From assembly GCA_900765975.1 (NCBI GenBank), contig CAAFTS010000044.1, positions 1-7,470 on the forward strand: DNA of 7,470 nt, written 5' to 3'. Source of the DNA: Lachnospiraceae bacterium. GTDB taxonomy: Bacteria > Bacillota > Clostridia > Lachnospirales > Lachnospiraceae. This document shows, piece after piece, positions 6,642-7,470 of the stretch. The position numbers and the translations under genes are program-made. Position 1 is the stretch's first letter; each line of letters opens with the position of its first letter. The notes beneath the pieces were generated by a model, which did not search any database, was not told the DNA's origin, and was given only the letters and a program-made list of their open reading frames with translations.

Positions 6642-7470
6642 ATGAAAAAGAAAAAAGTGATCAGCGCGCTTTTGGCGGCCGTACTGATTTCCAATTCTGG
6701 TTTGATGGGAATTGGAGCTGTAACTGCGGCAGGACCGGAAAATCTTGCGCGTGGAAAAACGGTAACAGTAAGCAGTGAGGAGAGGGAGAATCCAAAAGCC
6801 AATGCAGTAGATGGAAATCATAGTACGCGTTGGGCAACACCTCAGAATAAAGCTGTGAATGAGTATATTGAAATTGACCTGGATGGAGAGAAGTCGGTAC
6901 AGCAGATTCAGATTTATTTTGAACGAACAGATGCGCAGCAGAATATTCTTGGATATAAAGTAGAACTGGAAGAGAATGGCTCTTATCAAGAAGTTTATAA
7001 AAAATCTGAGAAAGCAAAACAAGAAGAAATTATTCAGTTAGAGTCTGCCCATAAAGCGACAAAAGTGAAAGTGACAATTTTGAATGCAGATCAGACGGGC
7101 TGGGTCAATATAGGTATTAATGAAATCGAAGTATATGGGGAAAAAGTTGAGCATGCAGACGCAACAGAAAATAAAAACCATATGCTGACAGCTGATATGA
7201 CGGCTTCTAGTGTAGAGAAGGATACTTCTTTTACAGCAGATAAAGTAAAAGATGGGAATACAGATCGGACAAGCAGATGGGGAAGTGATTATGAGACACC
7301 GACTACAAACATCTGGTTGAATGCAGCGTTTTCTAAATTGACTTCTGTAAAAGAGATTCAGATTCAGTTATTAGATCGTGATGTTACACCGATGCCTTCC
7401 AATGTCAAGAGTTTTGATATTAAATATACAGATAAAAATGGCGAAGAAAAATTATTACAGAAGTATACAA
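6642..7470 (+). CDS. Secreted protein with two F5/8 type C (CBM32-like) domains, 3' end outside window
   Basis: The frame is open from ATG 6642 to the window end (276 residues), so the protein is incomplete here. It starts with a Sec signal peptide: a KKKK start, a hydrophobic core (about 6-27) and a likely cut after VTA at residue 29. A first F5/8 type C (discoidin-like, CBM32) domain spans about 34-166, with NLARGKTVTVSS, AVDGNHSTRW and YIEIDL, ending in INEIEVYG. A second begins near 179 with VKDGNTDRTSRW and NIWLNAAF and is cut off at the edge. Such domains bind sugars on host glycans or mucin, usually as modules of large extracellular glycoside hydrolases or surface proteins. The catalytic part, if any, would lie beyond the window, so the enzyme class cannot be stated. 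It has its own promoter and is independent of the ABC operon. Open minus-strand frames across this region are shadows. Confidence 0.85.
   Translation, partial: MKKKKVISALLAAVLISNSGLMGIGAVTAAGPENLARGKTVTVSSEERENPKANAVDGNHSTRWATPQNKAVNEYIEIDLDGEKSVQQIQIYFERTDAQQNILGYKVELEENGSYQEVYKKSEKAKQEEIIQLESAHKATKVKVTILNADQTGWVNIGINEIEVYGEKVEHADATENKNHMLTADMTASSVEKDTSFTADKVKDGNTDRTSRWGSDYETPTTNIWLNAAFSKLTSVKEIQIQLLDRDVTPMPSNVKSFDIKYTDKNGEEKLLQKYT

Noticed and set aside
6590..7022. Several overlapping minus-strand open frames
   Set aside because: They are antisense to a plus-strand gene with promoter, ribosome site, signal peptide and two recognisable domains, and their translations look like no protein family.

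Overview
The window looks like low-GC Firmicutes DNA, most likely a gut Lachnospiraceae-type clostridium (Blautia/Mediterraneibacter-like). That placement is inferred from the AT-rich composition, strong AGGAGG-type ribosome sites, KdpD kinases with the DUF4118 membrane domain, a Tn916-like tyrosine recombinase, a CydDC-like exporter pair and a secreted F5/8 type C domain protein. No species call is possible from sequence alone.

Left region (1-3231): the remains of a KdpD/KdpE-type two-component system. Two diverged KdpD-like histidine kinases lie in tandem. The first (51-938) lacks its first membrane helices and its whole ATP-binding domain. The second (965-2530) keeps membrane, GAF, DHp and ATPase domains but has lost the N-terminal cytoplasmic KdpD domain; a short stretch just before its start still reads like the tail of that domain. 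The response regulator (2523-3231) overlaps the second kinase by 8 nt and is split by a 7-bp tandem duplication that shifts the frame in the receiver domain. No potassium transporter gene is visible.

Middle region (3232-4200): a mobile-element scar. It holds paired 10-bp direct repeats that look like recombinase arm sites, a strong bidirectional terminator hairpin, and the catalytic C-terminal half of a tyrosine integrase on the minus strand. The integrase runs head-to-head into the 3' half of an ABC transporter gene. Both lack their N-terminal halves, which suggests one deletion removed the body of an integrated element together with the 5' part of the transporter gene.

Right region (4170-7470): the truncated CydD-like ATPase fragment overlaps by 1 nt an intact CydC-like ABC exporter half (4712-6460), so the heterodimer has apparently lost one working partner. 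After a 181-bp AT-rich gap with an extended -10 promoter, a secreted protein with two F5/8 type C (discoidin/CBM32-like) domains begins at 6642 and runs off the window.

Four of the seven genes are broken, all within 51-4712. I see gene decay around a deleted mobile element rather than a convincing new biological system. The points most worth checking are the 7-bp duplication in the regulator, the junction between the kinases, and the integrase/ABC junction.
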